A stretch of 64,000 bases of DNA from Sporosarcina jeotgali (GCF_033304595.1 NZ_CP116341.1:601001-665000), one strand, 5' to 3'. Numbered from the stretch's first letter, positions 7,137 through 15,598 are shown. Notes: generated from the sequence alone by a model not told the origin. Translations and numbers: made by a program.

Positions 7137-9185
7137 ATGTCATTACCCATTGAAGCTTTATTAGAACGGATCGGAATCACTGTTCCTTATTCGGTTTGGA
7201 TTGTGAAAGACGAGCTTCAGCAATTTTATCCACTCGTCAACACGGGCGACATGATGCCTCCGAAAACGAAAAGGACAAATAAGAGACCGATTGAAGTCAT
7301 ACAAGATGCAGGAAGAAGTGTTGTTCAATTCACTTACTCACAAGAATATCGTGTCGTCTTATTAGTAGAAGGAGATACCGATTTAAATGAAATCGAACTG
7401 GAGATGATCTTCGACTTTTTGCACAAAGGCTATTCGGAGTATGCGGATGAAACCGGACGTGCTAAGCTAGCGCGAATTGTCGACAGCATTCGCTACACGA
7501 CAGCTTCACTGGACTTGGAGGAAGTCTTTTCGCACATTTTGACACATACACTCGATGTTATTACGAATGCCGATTATGGAACGCTTTGGCTGTACGATGA
7601 ACTTCGTGAGAAAATCATCTGTAAAGCCTCGGAAGGATATCGATTCGAAGAAATTCAACTAATGGAATTTGAATTGGGAGAAGGTCCGGTGGGGTATGCA
7701 TTTGAAAGGGGAACCCCAGTTATAATTACGGATCCGAAAGACTTTCATTACGAAAAAGTTAAACGTATTTCTCCCGAAAACAAGAAACGCTGGGGGAGAA
7801 GAGTCGAGGATATTACCAATATTAGATCGGTCATTGCCTATCCGATTGTAGTGGACGACCGTATTGAATGTGTCATGTATTTAGGGCAGATCAATTCAGA
7901 ACAACTCCTGACTGAACGGGATTTGTGGCTGTTGCAAATCTTTACGACACAGGTCGGAATCGCAATCCGAAATGCTAAGCAGTTCGCCAGCATTCGGGAA
8001 TTAAATGAGAAATTAGTACAGCGGGATGCCATTCACGCAACACTTACCGAGTTATCGGTGCGAAATATGGGAACGGAGAAAATGATTGATGAGTTAAGCA
8101 AAATGGCGGGACAGCCCTTGGTATTCGCAGATTTATTGATTAACGAAATGATCCCTTCAACTGCTAAGCTGCCGCAGGGAATATCCTACAAAAATCTGCT
8201 TGAGAAGATTCAGCTAGAAGGAATATCAAAGACCATTATTCTTACAGAGACGGGGGATGTCGTTTTGTACCCGATTCGGTCGGGATCTGTTGTTCTCGGC
8301 TGTCTTATTTCCGCATCTTCGAAAAAGCTGGAGCGGATTGGCGAGTTAGCAATTGAGCAAGGAAGTGTGCTGCTTGCACTGGAGCGGGTTCAAAAGCAAA
8401 ATGTATTAGCGTTTTACTACAAAACCCAGAGGGAACTGTTTGATGAATTGCTGCATGCAGCGAATCCTGACGTCTTGAAAGAGAAAGTGGAAGCGCTTGG
8501 CATTCGGAATATGGAAGGATTTGCGGTCGCGATGCTTCAAGTGACTGGATGCTCGGATCCCCAGCAGCTAGAAGCACACGTATTCAGATTGATTGCGGAA
8601 CTGCGTTCATCAGCCAGCGGATTCATACAAACGATATTCGGTTGGCAAAACAAAGTGATTGTGGTCGCGGGAGTGACTGGACTATCGGAGTTGTCATTTT
8701 TTGAGAAGAAGCTGGAGGAGTTAGTGGTCAACCGGTCAAAGGAAGATTCGGAGTACGCGCTTCACGGTGGCATTGGTTCACTCGTTCAAGAGCCGCGTCA
8801 AATCGAACAATCGTATCGAGAAGCAGAAATCGCATTGACCAATCCAATTGCAGGGCAGCGAAATCATCATCTTGTTCGTTATACCGATATCGGCATTAGC
8901 CGATTGTTTACGAGCCGCAATACAGAAGAAGTGAATAAATTTATAACCGATATATTTGATCCGCTGCGTGATGCGGATCGCTCAGACGGGACATTGGAAC
9001 AAACGCTTCTTACATTCTTTGCAAGTAATCGCTCAGCAGGAGAAGCCGCTAATAAGCTTCACATACACATCAATACGTTGTACCAGCGATTGAAAAAGAT
9101 TGAAGAAACACTGGACCTTTCTTTGAAAAATACAGACGATGCCCTTCAGCTGCAGCTTGCCTGCTACTTGCGTCAAAGGGCGTGA
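7137..9185 (+). CDS. GAF-domain transcriptional regulator of the PucR/CdaR type
   Basis: A 682-residue regulator. Residues about 125-285 form a GAF sensor domain (ADYGTLWLYDE, then GEGPVGYAFE). A PucR/CdaR-like middle region follows. The C-terminus carries the PucR helix-turn-helix, with AANKLHIHINTLYQRLKKIE matching the family pattern. It is transcribed divergently from the acyl-CoA operon with overlapping promoters, so it is the obvious candidate regulator of that operon, perhaps sensing a pathway substrate or CoA-ester through its N-terminal half. AGAGGG precedes the ATG. The ligand cannot be read from the sequence. Confidence 0.9.
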   Translation: MSLPIEALLERIGITVPYSVWIVKDELQQFYPLVNTGDMMPPKTKRTNKRPIEVIQDAGRSVVQFTYSQEYRVVLLVEGDTDLNEIELEMIFDFLHKGYSEYADETGRAKLARIVDSIRYTTASLDLEEVFSHILTHTLDVITNADYGTLWLYDELREKIICKASEGYRFEEIQLMEFELGEGPVGYAFERGTPVIITDPKDFHYEKVKRISPENKKRWGRRVEDITNIRSVIAYPIVVDDRIECVMYLGQINSEQLLTERDLWLLQIFTTQVGIAIRNAKQFASIRELNEKLVQRDAIHATLTELSVRNMGTEKMIDELSKMAGQPLVFADLLINEMIPSTAKLPQGISYKNLLEKIQLEGISKTIILTETGDVVLYPIRSGSVVLGCLISASSKKLERIGELAIEQGSVLLALERVQKQNVLAFYYKTQRELFDELLHAANPDVLKEKVEALGIRNMEGFAVAMLQVTGCSDPQQLEAHVFRLIAELRSSASGFIQTIFGWQNKVIVVAGVTGLSELSFFEKKLEELVVNRSKEDSEYALHGGIGSLVQEPRQIEQSYREAEIALTNPIAGQRNHHLVRYTDIGISRLFTSRNTEEVNKFITDIFDPLRDADRSDGTLEQTLLTFFASNRSAGEAANKLHIHINTLYQRLKKIEETLDLSLKNTDDALQLQLACYLRQRA

Positions 9186-9192
9186 AGTATGC

Positions 9193-9227
9193 AAAAACCG
9201 CCAGAATCAATTGATTTGGCGGTTTTT
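9193..9227. terminator. Bidirectional terminator
   Basis: AAAAACCGCCA and TGGCGGTTTTT arms around a 13-nt AT-rich loop. It sits between two convergent genes, and both sides end in T-runs. Confidence 0.9.
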
Positions 9228-9230
9228 GTA

Positions 9231-9557
9231 TTAAAGCATCGTATCATCATCTGACCGGCGTCGCGCATCATCCCGAAGTTCTGTGAAATCGGGTTCATCG
9301 CCGAATTCTGTCCCGTAGTTTGGATTGGAGAACCTTGTATGCTCCGCATCAGGGTCCGTCGCATCATCCGTTTCAAACAAAATCCCGAGACTGACAATCC
9401 CGCTGATCCCGACTAAGGTGTAAACAATTCTGGATAACACCGAAGCTTGACCGCCGAACAATGTGGCAACTAAGTCAAATTGGAAAAGTCCAATGAGTCC
9501 CCAATTCAACGCCCCGATGATGACGAGAACGAGTGCAATTCGTGAAACGATTCGCAT
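9231..9557 (-). CDS. DUF378 small membrane protein
   Basis: A 108-residue protein of the DUF378 (YuzA-like) family. Two membrane helices occupy about residues 5-25 and 42-62, with the family motif GALNWGLIG in the first. The remaining C-terminal tail (about 45 residues) is hydrophilic and acidic with a basic RRR patch, longer than in the smallest family members. AAAAGGAG precedes the ATG. It is a single gene between convergent terminators. The family has no settled function; the membrane location is the only safe statement. Confidence 0.88.
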   Translation of the reverse strand: MRIVSRIALVLVIIGALNWGLIGLFQFDLVATLFGGQASVLSRIVYTLVGISGIVSLGILFETDDATDPDAEHTRFSNPNYGTEFGDEPDFTELRDDARRRSDDDTML

Positions 9558-9650
9558 GGTTTCAACTCCTTTTCTAATTAGGATTCATTTTCCAGCTGAA
9601 AAATCATCCATCCTTAGCTTTTGTCAAAAGTTGTTTTTCATACATACATC

Positions 9651-9687
9651 CAAAAAAATTAAAAAGCGCCCAGCAGAGTGGTCGCTT
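9651..9687 (-). terminator. Terminator of the comK-like gene
   Basis: Minus strand: AAGCGACC stem with one mismatch, loop ACTCTGCT, GGGCGCTT, then a T-rich run. It begins about 15 nt after the comK stop. Confidence 0.65.
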
Positions 9688-9702
9688 CAAAACGTTGGCT
9701 CG

Positions 9703-10203
9703 TTAACGATTTTGCCATTCATTTCTAAATAGAAATTGTTCAAAGTACAGTTCTTTTTTAGACTGGGAGGAATGACTAAGCAGTGTGTGCAGGCGGCCGT
9801 TCTGCTGATGAATGATATGAAGTGAAGCTGGCACGATCACTTTAATATCAGCGGAAAACGTAAGTTCAGTCGTCTTTTTGTCGATTTCCGCGGTTGTAAA
9901 GAAATGATTGAAAATCCAACAGCACGTATCGTGTTTAGAGGAGCTGGTCGGAAAAACACCGATACCTTCAGATAGAATGAATGGAGGTTTTTGCTTGAAT
10001 TTCAAGATTTCGCACGCCGCACGTTTTTGTCTCAGCTTCGTAGAACGATTACGGACACATACTAAGTTAAGAAGTTGCACAGGTGATTTTTTAGAAGTGT
10101 AAATCCCATGCAGCGTAATAATTTTGGATCGACTTCCTTGATCATCTTTGTGCGACATGAGTGCCAAAGCTTGGCTATCCAACAAATAACTTTCACAGTT
10201 CAT
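9703..10203 (-). CDS. comK: Competence transcription factor ComK
   Basis: A 166-residue ComK homologue, shorter than the 192 residues of Bacillus subtilis ComK, mainly at the C-terminus. The core KPPFILSEGIGVFPTSSS aligns with the KPP...FPTLSS segment of ComK, and CCWIFNHF with the CGWISHV segment. ComK activates DNA uptake and recombination genes. AGGAGC lies 9 nt before the ATG. A TATAAT -10 box (10238-10243, minus strand) with a poor -35 and a pair of inverted Spo0A-box-like sites at 10284-10305 lie upstream. The truncated C-terminus, where MecA-dependent control acts in Bacillus, may mean different turnover; that is inference. Confidence 0.85.
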   Translation of the reverse strand: MNCESYLLDSQALALMSHKDDQGSRSKIITLHGIYTSKKSPVQLLNLVCVRNRSTKLRQKRAACEILKFKQKPPFILSEGIGVFPTSSSKHDTCCWIFNHFFTTAEIDKKTTELTFSADIKVIVPASLHIIHQQNGRLHTLLSHSSQSKKELYFEQFLFRNEWQNR

Positions 10204-10283
10204 TCCAATTCAGCTCCTATAACTGTTTAATAGTTCCATTATACGACATATTTTGTATTTAGAATAGTGTGAAAATGAAACTA

Positions 10284-10305
10284 TTTGTCGACAGGATTCG
10301 ACAAA
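10284..10305. promoter_or_regulatory. Inverted pair of Spo0A-box-like sites upstream of comK
   Basis: Perfect 8-bp arms TTTGTCGA and TCGACAAA separated by CAGGAT. Read on the minus strand the right half is TTTGTCGAA, a perfect Spo0A box; the left half is TTTGTCGAC on the plus strand. The pair lies 40-65 bp upstream of the comK -10 box. The rest of the 10204-10550 gap holds the hairpin at 10324-10355 and no gene. Confidence 0.7.
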
Positions 10306-10323
10306 GATGTGGGTCGTTTGAGG

Positions 10324-10355
10324 TGTGACTAGCTAATAGTCACATTTCTTTTATT
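10324..10355 (+). terminator. Orphan terminator-like hairpin
   Basis: TGTGACTA, 5-nt loop, TAGTCACA, then TTTCTTTTATT. No plus-strand gene precedes it, so it may end a short RNA or stop antisense transcription from the comK region. Confidence 0.5.
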
Positions 10356-10550
10356 GGGTTAATTAAAAGTAATGCTGAGTTAAACAAAGATAAATAAAAT
10401 TGTTTAGTAAGCGGTAAGTTCCCGGGCTTAATAAACTGGTTCTTTAAAATAAAATAAAACATAAGCGGAAATGAAGTTGCGAATCACAAGGCAAATCTGT
10501 TTCACGAACTAACTGGAGGGTAAATAAGTGAAAAAAGGAAGTGTCACATC

Positions 10551-10997
10551 ATGGCATTCGACTACGATCTCGACTATAAAAGTCTCGATCTCCGCAAACA
10601 CCCTGAACTTTATAAAGTTGGTAAAGGGGAGCAAGGCGTGTTGCTTGTGGAGCCTTACAAAAGCGAGATTTTGCCGTTTTGGAGATTTAAGACGCCTGAG
10701 ATTGCTCAAGAATCTGCGGACAAGATCTGTGAATTGTTTGAGGCCTATCGAGAAAACGACGACTTTGTGGGAATGGATATGGCTCGGAAATTCATCCAAA
10801 TGGGATATACTCGCGCACGCAGGTATACGAATTATAAAGGCGGACGGAAATATAATGAAGATGGCTCAGTGAAAGCGCGTCAAATTGATGAAGAGAAAGC
10901 GAAGTCTGCAGCAATTTTTAAAGAAAGGTGGGATGAAATCAGGAAAGATGAAGACTATTTGAAACGCAAGAAAGCTCATCAGAAAGAGTATGGATGA
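10551..10997 (+). CDS. DUF4385 protein
   Basis: A 148-residue soluble, highly charged protein that I match to the DUF4385 family from its overall pattern: an N-terminal DYDLDYKSLDLRKHPELY segment, a central aromatic FWRFKTPE motif, and a Lys/Arg-rich C-terminal half with GYTRARRYTNYKGGRKY. GGAAGTG lies 7 nt before the ATG; an alternative frame starting at 10528 is a shadow. No function is established for the family; the basic RARRY and KGGRKY patch suggests nucleic-acid contact but nothing more. It stands alone between the comK region and the opine-type cluster, with no clear promoter. Confidence 0.85.
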   Translation: MAFDYDLDYKSLDLRKHPELYKVGKGEQGVLLVEPYKSEILPFWRFKTPEIAQESADKICELFEAYRENDDFVGMDMARKFIQMGYTRARRYTNYKGGRKYNEDGSVKARQIDEEKAKSAAIFKERWDEIRKDEDYLKRKKAHQKEYG

Positions 10998-11072
10998 GGC
11001 GGCACAATCCCTTGCTTAGAACGATGCATAACTTCTGAAACACCAAGCATAGGACAGCATGAAAAACTTATT

Positions 11073-11086
11073 TGAAACCGTTTTCA
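11073..11086 (+). promoter_or_regulatory. Catabolite-responsive element (cre), CcpA site
   Basis: TGAAACCGTTTTCA fits the cre consensus TGWAANCGNTNWCA at every position. It ends 8 bp before the -35 box of the gntR promoter, so CcpA would act on the whole cluster. Confidence 0.8.
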
Positions 11087-11094
11087 AAAAACTC

Positions 11095-11123
11095 TTTACA
11101 TAGCTTTGGGAAATCTGTATAGT
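11095..11123 (+). promoter_or_regulatory. Sigma-A promoter of the gntR gene
   Basis: TTTACA, exactly 17 bp, TATAGT. The expected start of transcription, near 11130, meets the operator at 11132-11147. Confidence 0.75.
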
Positions 11124-11131
11124 TTTGAATA

Positions 11132-11147
11132 GTTATAATATTATAAC
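11132..11147. promoter_or_regulatory. GntR operator, site 1
   Basis: Perfect 16-bp palindrome GTTATAATATTATAAC directly downstream of the gntR -10 box. Close copies occur before the carrier gene (11936-11951) and before the dehydrogenase gene (13444-13459). Confidence 0.8.
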
Positions 11148-11169
11148 CTGACAGACAGAGGTGGGATGA

Positions 11170-11892
11170 ATGAAAATCGATAAAACGGCCACAACTCCTT
11201 TATACGCTCAAGTTGAGGTCACCTTGGAAGAAAAGATTATTTCAGGTCAATGGGATGAAGGGTATCAGATCCCGACAGAAACTGAATTGGCCAAATCACT
11301 GGAAGTGAGCAACATTACGATTAAACGCGCTATCATGAACCTTGTTGATAAAGGGATGCTGATTCGCCAGCGGGGTCGGGGAACGTTTGTGACCGGGCAG
11401 CAGACAGAGAAGAATATTCATAAGTCCGAGTTTATCAAAATGGATGAACAAGTGAGCAGCGCCCATGATTTACTTTCGAGCGGAAGTCATGGAACGTATC
11501 CAAATGTTGCGAAAAGGTTAGGGAAATCCGCGGATGCTGAATTTGTTTATTTGGAACGGGTTGGTTATGAAGAAGGTGAGATAGTTTCTTTGGAGTATAC
11601 CTATATTCCACAAGACATCTGGCCGGAAAACGAGCCGATTATTAACAAAGATGTATTCATATATGATGTGTTGAAAAAGACTTGCAGTGTTACTCTTAAA
11701 CGATCTAAAAACTACTTTTCTGGTGCAGTTGCAAATGAGAAGGAAGTGAAATTACTTGGAGTCCGTCCGAATACCCCTCTATTTGTATGGGAGCGAATTA
11801 CGTTTTCAGATGAAGGGGAGGGTGTTGAATACTCTAAATTCGTCATGAAACAGGACAAAGAGAAGTATTACATGGAACTGGAACTCACATAA
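11170..11892 (+). CDS. GntR-family regulator, HutC/UTRA type
   Basis: A 240-residue one-component regulator. Residues about 1-75 form the GntR winged helix (TPLYAQVEVTLEEKI, then ELAKSLEVSNITIKRAI and RGRGTFV). Residues about 95-235 form the UTRA ligand-binding domain. GAGGTGGG precedes the ATG. It lies first in a cluster with a DcuC-type carrier and an opine-dehydrogenase-like enzyme. A 16-bp palindrome overlaps its own transcription start and recurs before both neighbours, which indicates an autoregulated repressor of a three-gene regulon. A perfect cre site suggests added carbon-catabolite control. The inducer is probably the imported substrate or a product of it. Confidence 0.93.
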   Translation: MKIDKTATTPLYAQVEVTLEEKIISGQWDEGYQIPTETELAKSLEVSNITIKRAIMNLVDKGMLIRQRGRGTFVTGQQTEKNIHKSEFIKMDEQVSSAHDLLSSGSHGTYPNVAKRLGKSADAEFVYLERVGYEEGEIVSLEYTYIPQDIWPENEPIINKDVFIYDVLKKTCSVTLKRSKNYFSGAVANEKEVKLLGVRPNTPLFVWERITFSDEGEGVEYSKFVMKQDKEKYYMELELT

Positions 11893-11935
11893 CGAGTAAA
11901 AACTGTGCTTGGCATGGTTTTCTCTTCCTTTAAAT

Positions 11936-11951
11936 GTTATAACATTATAAT
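11936..11951. promoter_or_regulatory. GntR operator, site 2
   Basis: GTTATAACATTATAAT, two mismatches from a perfect palindrome and one transition from site 1 in the core. A second inverted repeat (ATTGAC, 6 bp, GTCAAT) follows at 11981-11998. Confidence 0.7.
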
Positions 11952-12052
11952 TTATTAGACGAATATAACGTTTGGTTCCAATTGACGGAATAGTCAATCA
12001 TTATACATGAGGGGATTGGTGGGGAAATGGAAAAGGGGAAAAGAAGTGGAAG

Positions 12053-13432
12053 GTGAAACCGCCTACTACCACAGCATTGCTAATGTTCATGATTGTACTT
12101 GTGGCGATGCTTACGTATGTCATCCCTGCAGGTCAATTTGATCGTGCAATGGATGAAAAAACTGGACGGGAATTGATTGTTGCAGACAGTTTCAGCTATA
12201 CAGAGCAATCACCCGTTGGAATTGGGGGAATTCTTTCATCAGTATTTGGCGGGATTGTCGGGGCTGCTGAAATTATTGCATTTGTGCTAATCGTTGGCGG
12301 GGTTTTTGGAGTAATTGTAAAAAGCGGTGCCATTAATGCGGCACTGGCCAGACTTATTCATCGATTAAAAGGCAGAGAATCCATTTTTATCATCATTGCG
12401 ATGACAGCTTTTGCAATCGGCGGGGCGACGTTCGGGATGGCGGAAGAGACGCTGCCTTTTGTTGCAATTGTGCTGGCTGCGACAATCGCAATGGGGTATG
12501 ACCGAATCATTGCCGTTTCAATTGTTGTGGTAGGAGTGTATGCAGGTTACTCGGCAGGACCGTTGAATCCGTTCAACGTAGGGATAGCCCAAGGAATTGC
12601 CGAGCTTCCTTTGTTTTCAGGAATCGGATTGCGTTCAGTAATGATGGTCGGAGGGTTGATCATCGCGATTCATCACACATTAAGGTACGCGAAAAAAGTG
12701 AAAATGGATCCCAAAACCAGTTTGCTTGTGAATGAAAAGGAAATCGAAGCAGATAGTTCGCTATTAGACGATCTGACTATGACAAGACGACACAAATGGA
12801 TTATGGCTGTTCTAGGCTTATCTCTAGTAGCACTCGTATTTGGTGTTTTGAAATATGGCTGGTATTTAGGTGAAATCTCTGCGCTTATGCTGCTTATGGG
12901 AATTGTCATTGGCATGATTGCATTCAAAGGGAGCTTTAACCAGTTCACGGATGAATTCATGAAAGGCGCAGCTGAGATGACAGCGGCCGCATTAATTATC
13001 GGGCTATCCAGGGCGATCCTCGTTGTTATGGAAGAGGGCCAAATTATTGATACATTGGTGTACGCAGTTTCAGTTCCGCTTGGCAGTCTTCACAGCGTCT
13101 TTGCGGCATGGGGCATGTATCTCTCTCAAGGGCTCATCAATTTCATCATCCCGTCATCTACCGGGCAAGCGGCAGTGGTCATGCCGATTATGTCGTCAAT
13201 CAGTGATGTCATCGGAATTAATCGCCAAATAGCTGTTCAGGCATTTCAGTCAGGTGATGGCTATTGGAACATGATTACACCCACACATCCTGTACTGATG
13301 GCTGCGCTTGGAATCGCCGCAGTATCTTTCGGAAAATGGATTCGATTCGCAGGCCCGCTCGTTTTTAAATGGACGATTTGGACGATGATTATATTGGCAG
13401 TTGGAGTTTGGATTGACTGGGGACCATTTTAA
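12053..13432 (+). CDS. YfcC/DcuC-family carboxylate or amino-acid carrier
   Basis: An integral membrane carrier of 459 residues with about 11-12 hydrophobic segments, in the C4-dicarboxylate anaerobic carrier family (YfcC group). YVIPAGQFDR after the first helix and PSSTGQAAVVMPIM near the end are typical. Some members move arginine/ornithine or other amino compounds. The open frame allows only a GTG at 12053 with no good ribosome binding site. An ATG at 12027 with GGTGGGG before it is in the wrong frame by one base; adding one A to the AAAA run at 12039-12042 would join them and restore a typical lysine-rich N-terminus. A sequencing error or real frameshift is therefore likely. It lies between two GntR operators and probably imports the substrate of the next gene. 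Confidence 0.88.
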   Translation: MKPPTTTALLMFMIVLVAMLTYVIPAGQFDRAMDEKTGRELIVADSFSYTEQSPVGIGGILSSVFGGIVGAAEIIAFVLIVGGVFGVIVKSGAINAALARLIHRLKGRESIFIIIAMTAFAIGGATFGMAEETLPFVAIVLAATIAMGYDRIIAVSIVVVGVYAGYSAGPLNPFNVGIAQGIAELPLFSGIGLRSVMMVGGLIIAIHHTLRYAKKVKMDPKTSLLVNEKEIEADSSLLDDLTMTRRHKWIMAVLGLSLVALVFGVLKYGWYLGEISALMLLMGIVIGMIAFKGSFNQFTDEFMKGAAEMTAAALIIGLSRAILVVMEEGQIIDTLVYAVSVPLGSLHSVFAAWGMYLSQGLINFIIPSSTGQAAVVMPIMSSISDVIGINRQIAVQAFQSGDGYWNMITPTHPVLMAALGIAAVSFGKWIRFAGPLVFKWTIWTMIILAVGVWIDWGPF

Positions 13433-13443
13433 TACAATCAAAC

Positions 13444-13459
13444 ATTATAACATTATAAA
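13444..13459. promoter_or_regulatory. GntR operator, site 3
   Basis: ATTATAACATTATAAA, in the 60-bp gap between the carrier stop and the dehydrogenase start. It matches the core of sites 1 and 2. Confidence 0.7.
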
Positions 13460-13495
13460 CAAATAGATAAACGACACAACTAGGAGTGATGACAG

Positions 13496-14587
13496 ATGAG
13501 TAAGATGCTGAAATGGACGATCATTGGTGGAGGAAACGGTGGACAGACGACAGCCGGGCATTTAGGAATGATGGGATTTGACGTCACGATTTACGATATT
13601 TTTGAAGATACGATCAATGCAATCAAAGAACAAGGCGGCGTTCATCTTCAAGATGCGTTAACGGGATTCGGAAAAGTCGCTTGTGCAACAACGAGTATGG
13701 AAGAGGCGCTGAAAGACGCAGACATCGTCTTTGTGACGGTACCTGCAACAGCCCATGCATCGGTCGCAAAATCATGTGCGCCGTATTTGAAAGACGGTCA
13801 GATTGTCATTTTGAATCCTGCCGCGTCGTTCGGATCGCTCGTTTTCCGGAAAACGCTGGATGATGAAGGGTGCAAAGCTGATGTGACATTAGGAGAGACC
13901 AACACATTGCTCTACGGTTGCCGCATTATTCAGCCAGGGACAACACAAGTATTTGGATTAAAGAATCGGATATTAACCGCCGCGCTGCCTGCAACAGAAA
14001 CGGCTAGAGTCGTAGAAACGCTTCAAACTGCATTCCCGCAATTTGAAGCATGTGAGAGTATTCTAGTTACAAGTTTTGATAATACAAATCCGATTTTACA
14101 TCCAGCAACAACGTTATTTAATACAGGAATCATTGAATCAGAGCAGGATTGGCGATTCTATGTGGATGGATTTACACCAAGCATTGGACGTTATGTGGAA
14201 AAGATGGATGCTGAACGGATGGCAATCGGCAAAGTATTTGGGTTGGAATTGCTATCGTGCATGCAGCAGATGGAAGTTGAGTACGATGTATTCAAAGATA
14301 CGTTGTCCGAATCCGTTAGCAGTAACCCTGTTTATCAAGATATTGGCGGACAGAATACGCTGGAAACCCGCTATTTAACGGAAGATATTCCAATGGGATT
14401 GGTTCCATTCATTGAGCTAGGAAAGATGGTAAACCTTCCTACAATCCATATGGAAACAGCTGCAACTATGGGGCAGTTGCTGTTGGGCCGCAGTTTAATG
14501 GAAGGTGCGCGGACGCTCGAAAACTTGGGAGTGAAAGGAATGTCTGTGGATGAATTCTTGGAATTTGTTCAAACCGGACGTAAATGA
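13496..14587 (+). CDS. Opine/octopine dehydrogenase-family enzyme
   Basis: A 363-residue NAD(P)-dependent dehydrogenase. The N-terminal Rossmann fold has GGGNGG at residues 11-16, followed by IVFVTVPATAH; the C-terminal domain is of the octopine/nopaline dehydrogenase type with the segment NPILHPATTLFNTG holding the conserved His. Family members join or split an amino acid and a 2-oxo acid (opines, metallophore precursors). AGGAGTG lies 5 nt before the ATG. It is the third target of the same operator as the GntR and carrier genes, and cre control upstream suggests a catabolic role. No nicotianamine-synthase-like gene is adjacent, which argues against staphylopine-type metallophore synthesis. 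Confidence 0.88.
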   Translation: MSKMLKWTIIGGGNGGQTTAGHLGMMGFDVTIYDIFEDTINAIKEQGGVHLQDALTGFGKVACATTSMEEALKDADIVFVTVPATAHASVAKSCAPYLKDGQIVILNPAASFGSLVFRKTLDDEGCKADVTLGETNTLLYGCRIIQPGTTQVFGLKNRILTAALPATETARVVETLQTAFPQFEACESILVTSFDNTNPILHPATTLFNTGIIESEQDWRFYVDGFTPSIGRYVEKMDAERMAIGKVFGLELLSCMQQMEVEYDVFKDTLSESVSSNPVYQDIGGQNTLETRYLTEDIPMGLVPFIELGKMVNLPTIHMETAATMGQLLLGRSLMEGARTLENLGVKGMSVDEFLEFVQTGRK

Positions 14588-14691
14588 TTGTAGAGATTCA
14601 GCAGCGTATGAATGTTTTTCGAGATAGGTTATCCGAATATCTTTAGAGGGAATAGTACATGTAACAAGTACCCCTAAAAGGAGGAAACCAC

Positions 14692-15588
14692 ATGCACGCA
14701 TTTAATAAGGCTATGCTTATTTATAATGAGCATGCTGGGGATGATGACGTGGAAGCGAAACTTTCCGCAGTTGTGCCAGTGCTTGGGCGAGCGGTGAAAG
14801 AGCTGACGATTAGTAAACCCGAAAATCCTGAAGAAACCCGCCGTCTGTGTGAAACAGCAAGTGACATGGAATTGATTGTCATCATGGGCGGCGACGGAAC
14901 GGTTCATCAATGTATAGACGCTATTTCGAAACTTGACGTGCGTCCGCTGCTTGCAATTTTACCGGGAGGAACATCGAATGATTTCACACGGACGTTAGGC
15001 ATTCCTCAAAACTTAAAAGATGCTGCTGAAGCCTTGCTCGCTGGAGAAATCCGTGCAATCGATGTAGGAAGAGAAGGAAATCAGCATTTCATTAACTTTT
15101 GGGGGATCGGACTCGTTGCGGATACTTCCGAAAATGTGGATGATGGGCAAAAGAAGAGTTTCGGTCCGCTGAGTTATATGGCCAGTACGATACGCACGAT
15201 GCGTGAAGCAGAGAGTTTTCCGTATCATCTTGTTTCGGATGGAATCGATTTGCAGGACGAGGCAATTGCGATATTTGTATTAAACGGCAGTTCGCTCGCG
15301 ACAACACCGATTCCGATAGCGGCGATTAGCCCGTCTGACGGGAAATTGGATGTGCTCGTCGTAAAGAATTCCAATTTAGCCATGCTGCGAGAATTGGTGT
15401 CGCTTCGGAAGCCTGAAACGGATCCGGCACAACTCGATATGCTGGAGTATATGCAAGTAAGTGAGTTGCAGGTTTCGGCACCGAGTCAAAGGAAAGTAGA
15501 TATGGACGGTGAATTATACGATCTGCAATCGGGAAAGATTGAAGTGCTGGCTGGCCACTTGAAGATGCTGGTTCCTATAATGAAATAA
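14692..15588 (+). CDS. Diacylglycerol/lipid kinase family protein (YegS/BmrU type)
   Basis: A 298-residue lipid kinase of the DAGK catalytic family. The nucleotide-binding motif MGGDGTVHQ and the PGGTSNDF loop are both intact, and the C-terminal beta-rich domain ends with the VDMDGE motif. It probably phosphorylates diacylglycerol or a related membrane lipid at the inner face of the membrane. AAAAGGAGG precedes the ATG. It is a single gene with its own strong terminator at 15599-15630. It could recycle diacylglycerol released by LtaS-type polymerases, one of which lies at 39651-41504, but the sequence does not prove the substrate. Confidence 0.92.
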   Translation: MHAFNKAMLIYNEHAGDDDVEAKLSAVVPVLGRAVKELTISKPENPEETRRLCETASDMELIVIMGGDGTVHQCIDAISKLDVRPLLAILPGGTSNDFTRTLGIPQNLKDAAEALLAGEIRAIDVGREGNQHFINFWGIGLVADTSENVDDGQKKSFGPLSYMASTIRTMREAESFPYHLVSDGIDLQDEAIAIFVLNGSSLATTPIPIAAISPSDGKLDVLVVKNSNLAMLRELVSLRKPETDPAQLDMLEYMQVSELQVSAPSQRKVDMDGELYDLQSGKIEVLAGHLKMLVPIMK

Positions 15589-15598
15589 GTAGTAGTGG

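Noticed and set aside
10528..10872. Alternative gene overlapping the DUF4385 gene
   Set aside because: Its frame is out of phase with the protein-like sequence, and the good ribosome binding site belongs to the ATG at 10551.
13496..14587. Staphylopine-type metallophore operon
   Set aside because: There is no nicotianamine-synthase-like or histidine racemase gene, and the regulator and cre site point to catabolism.
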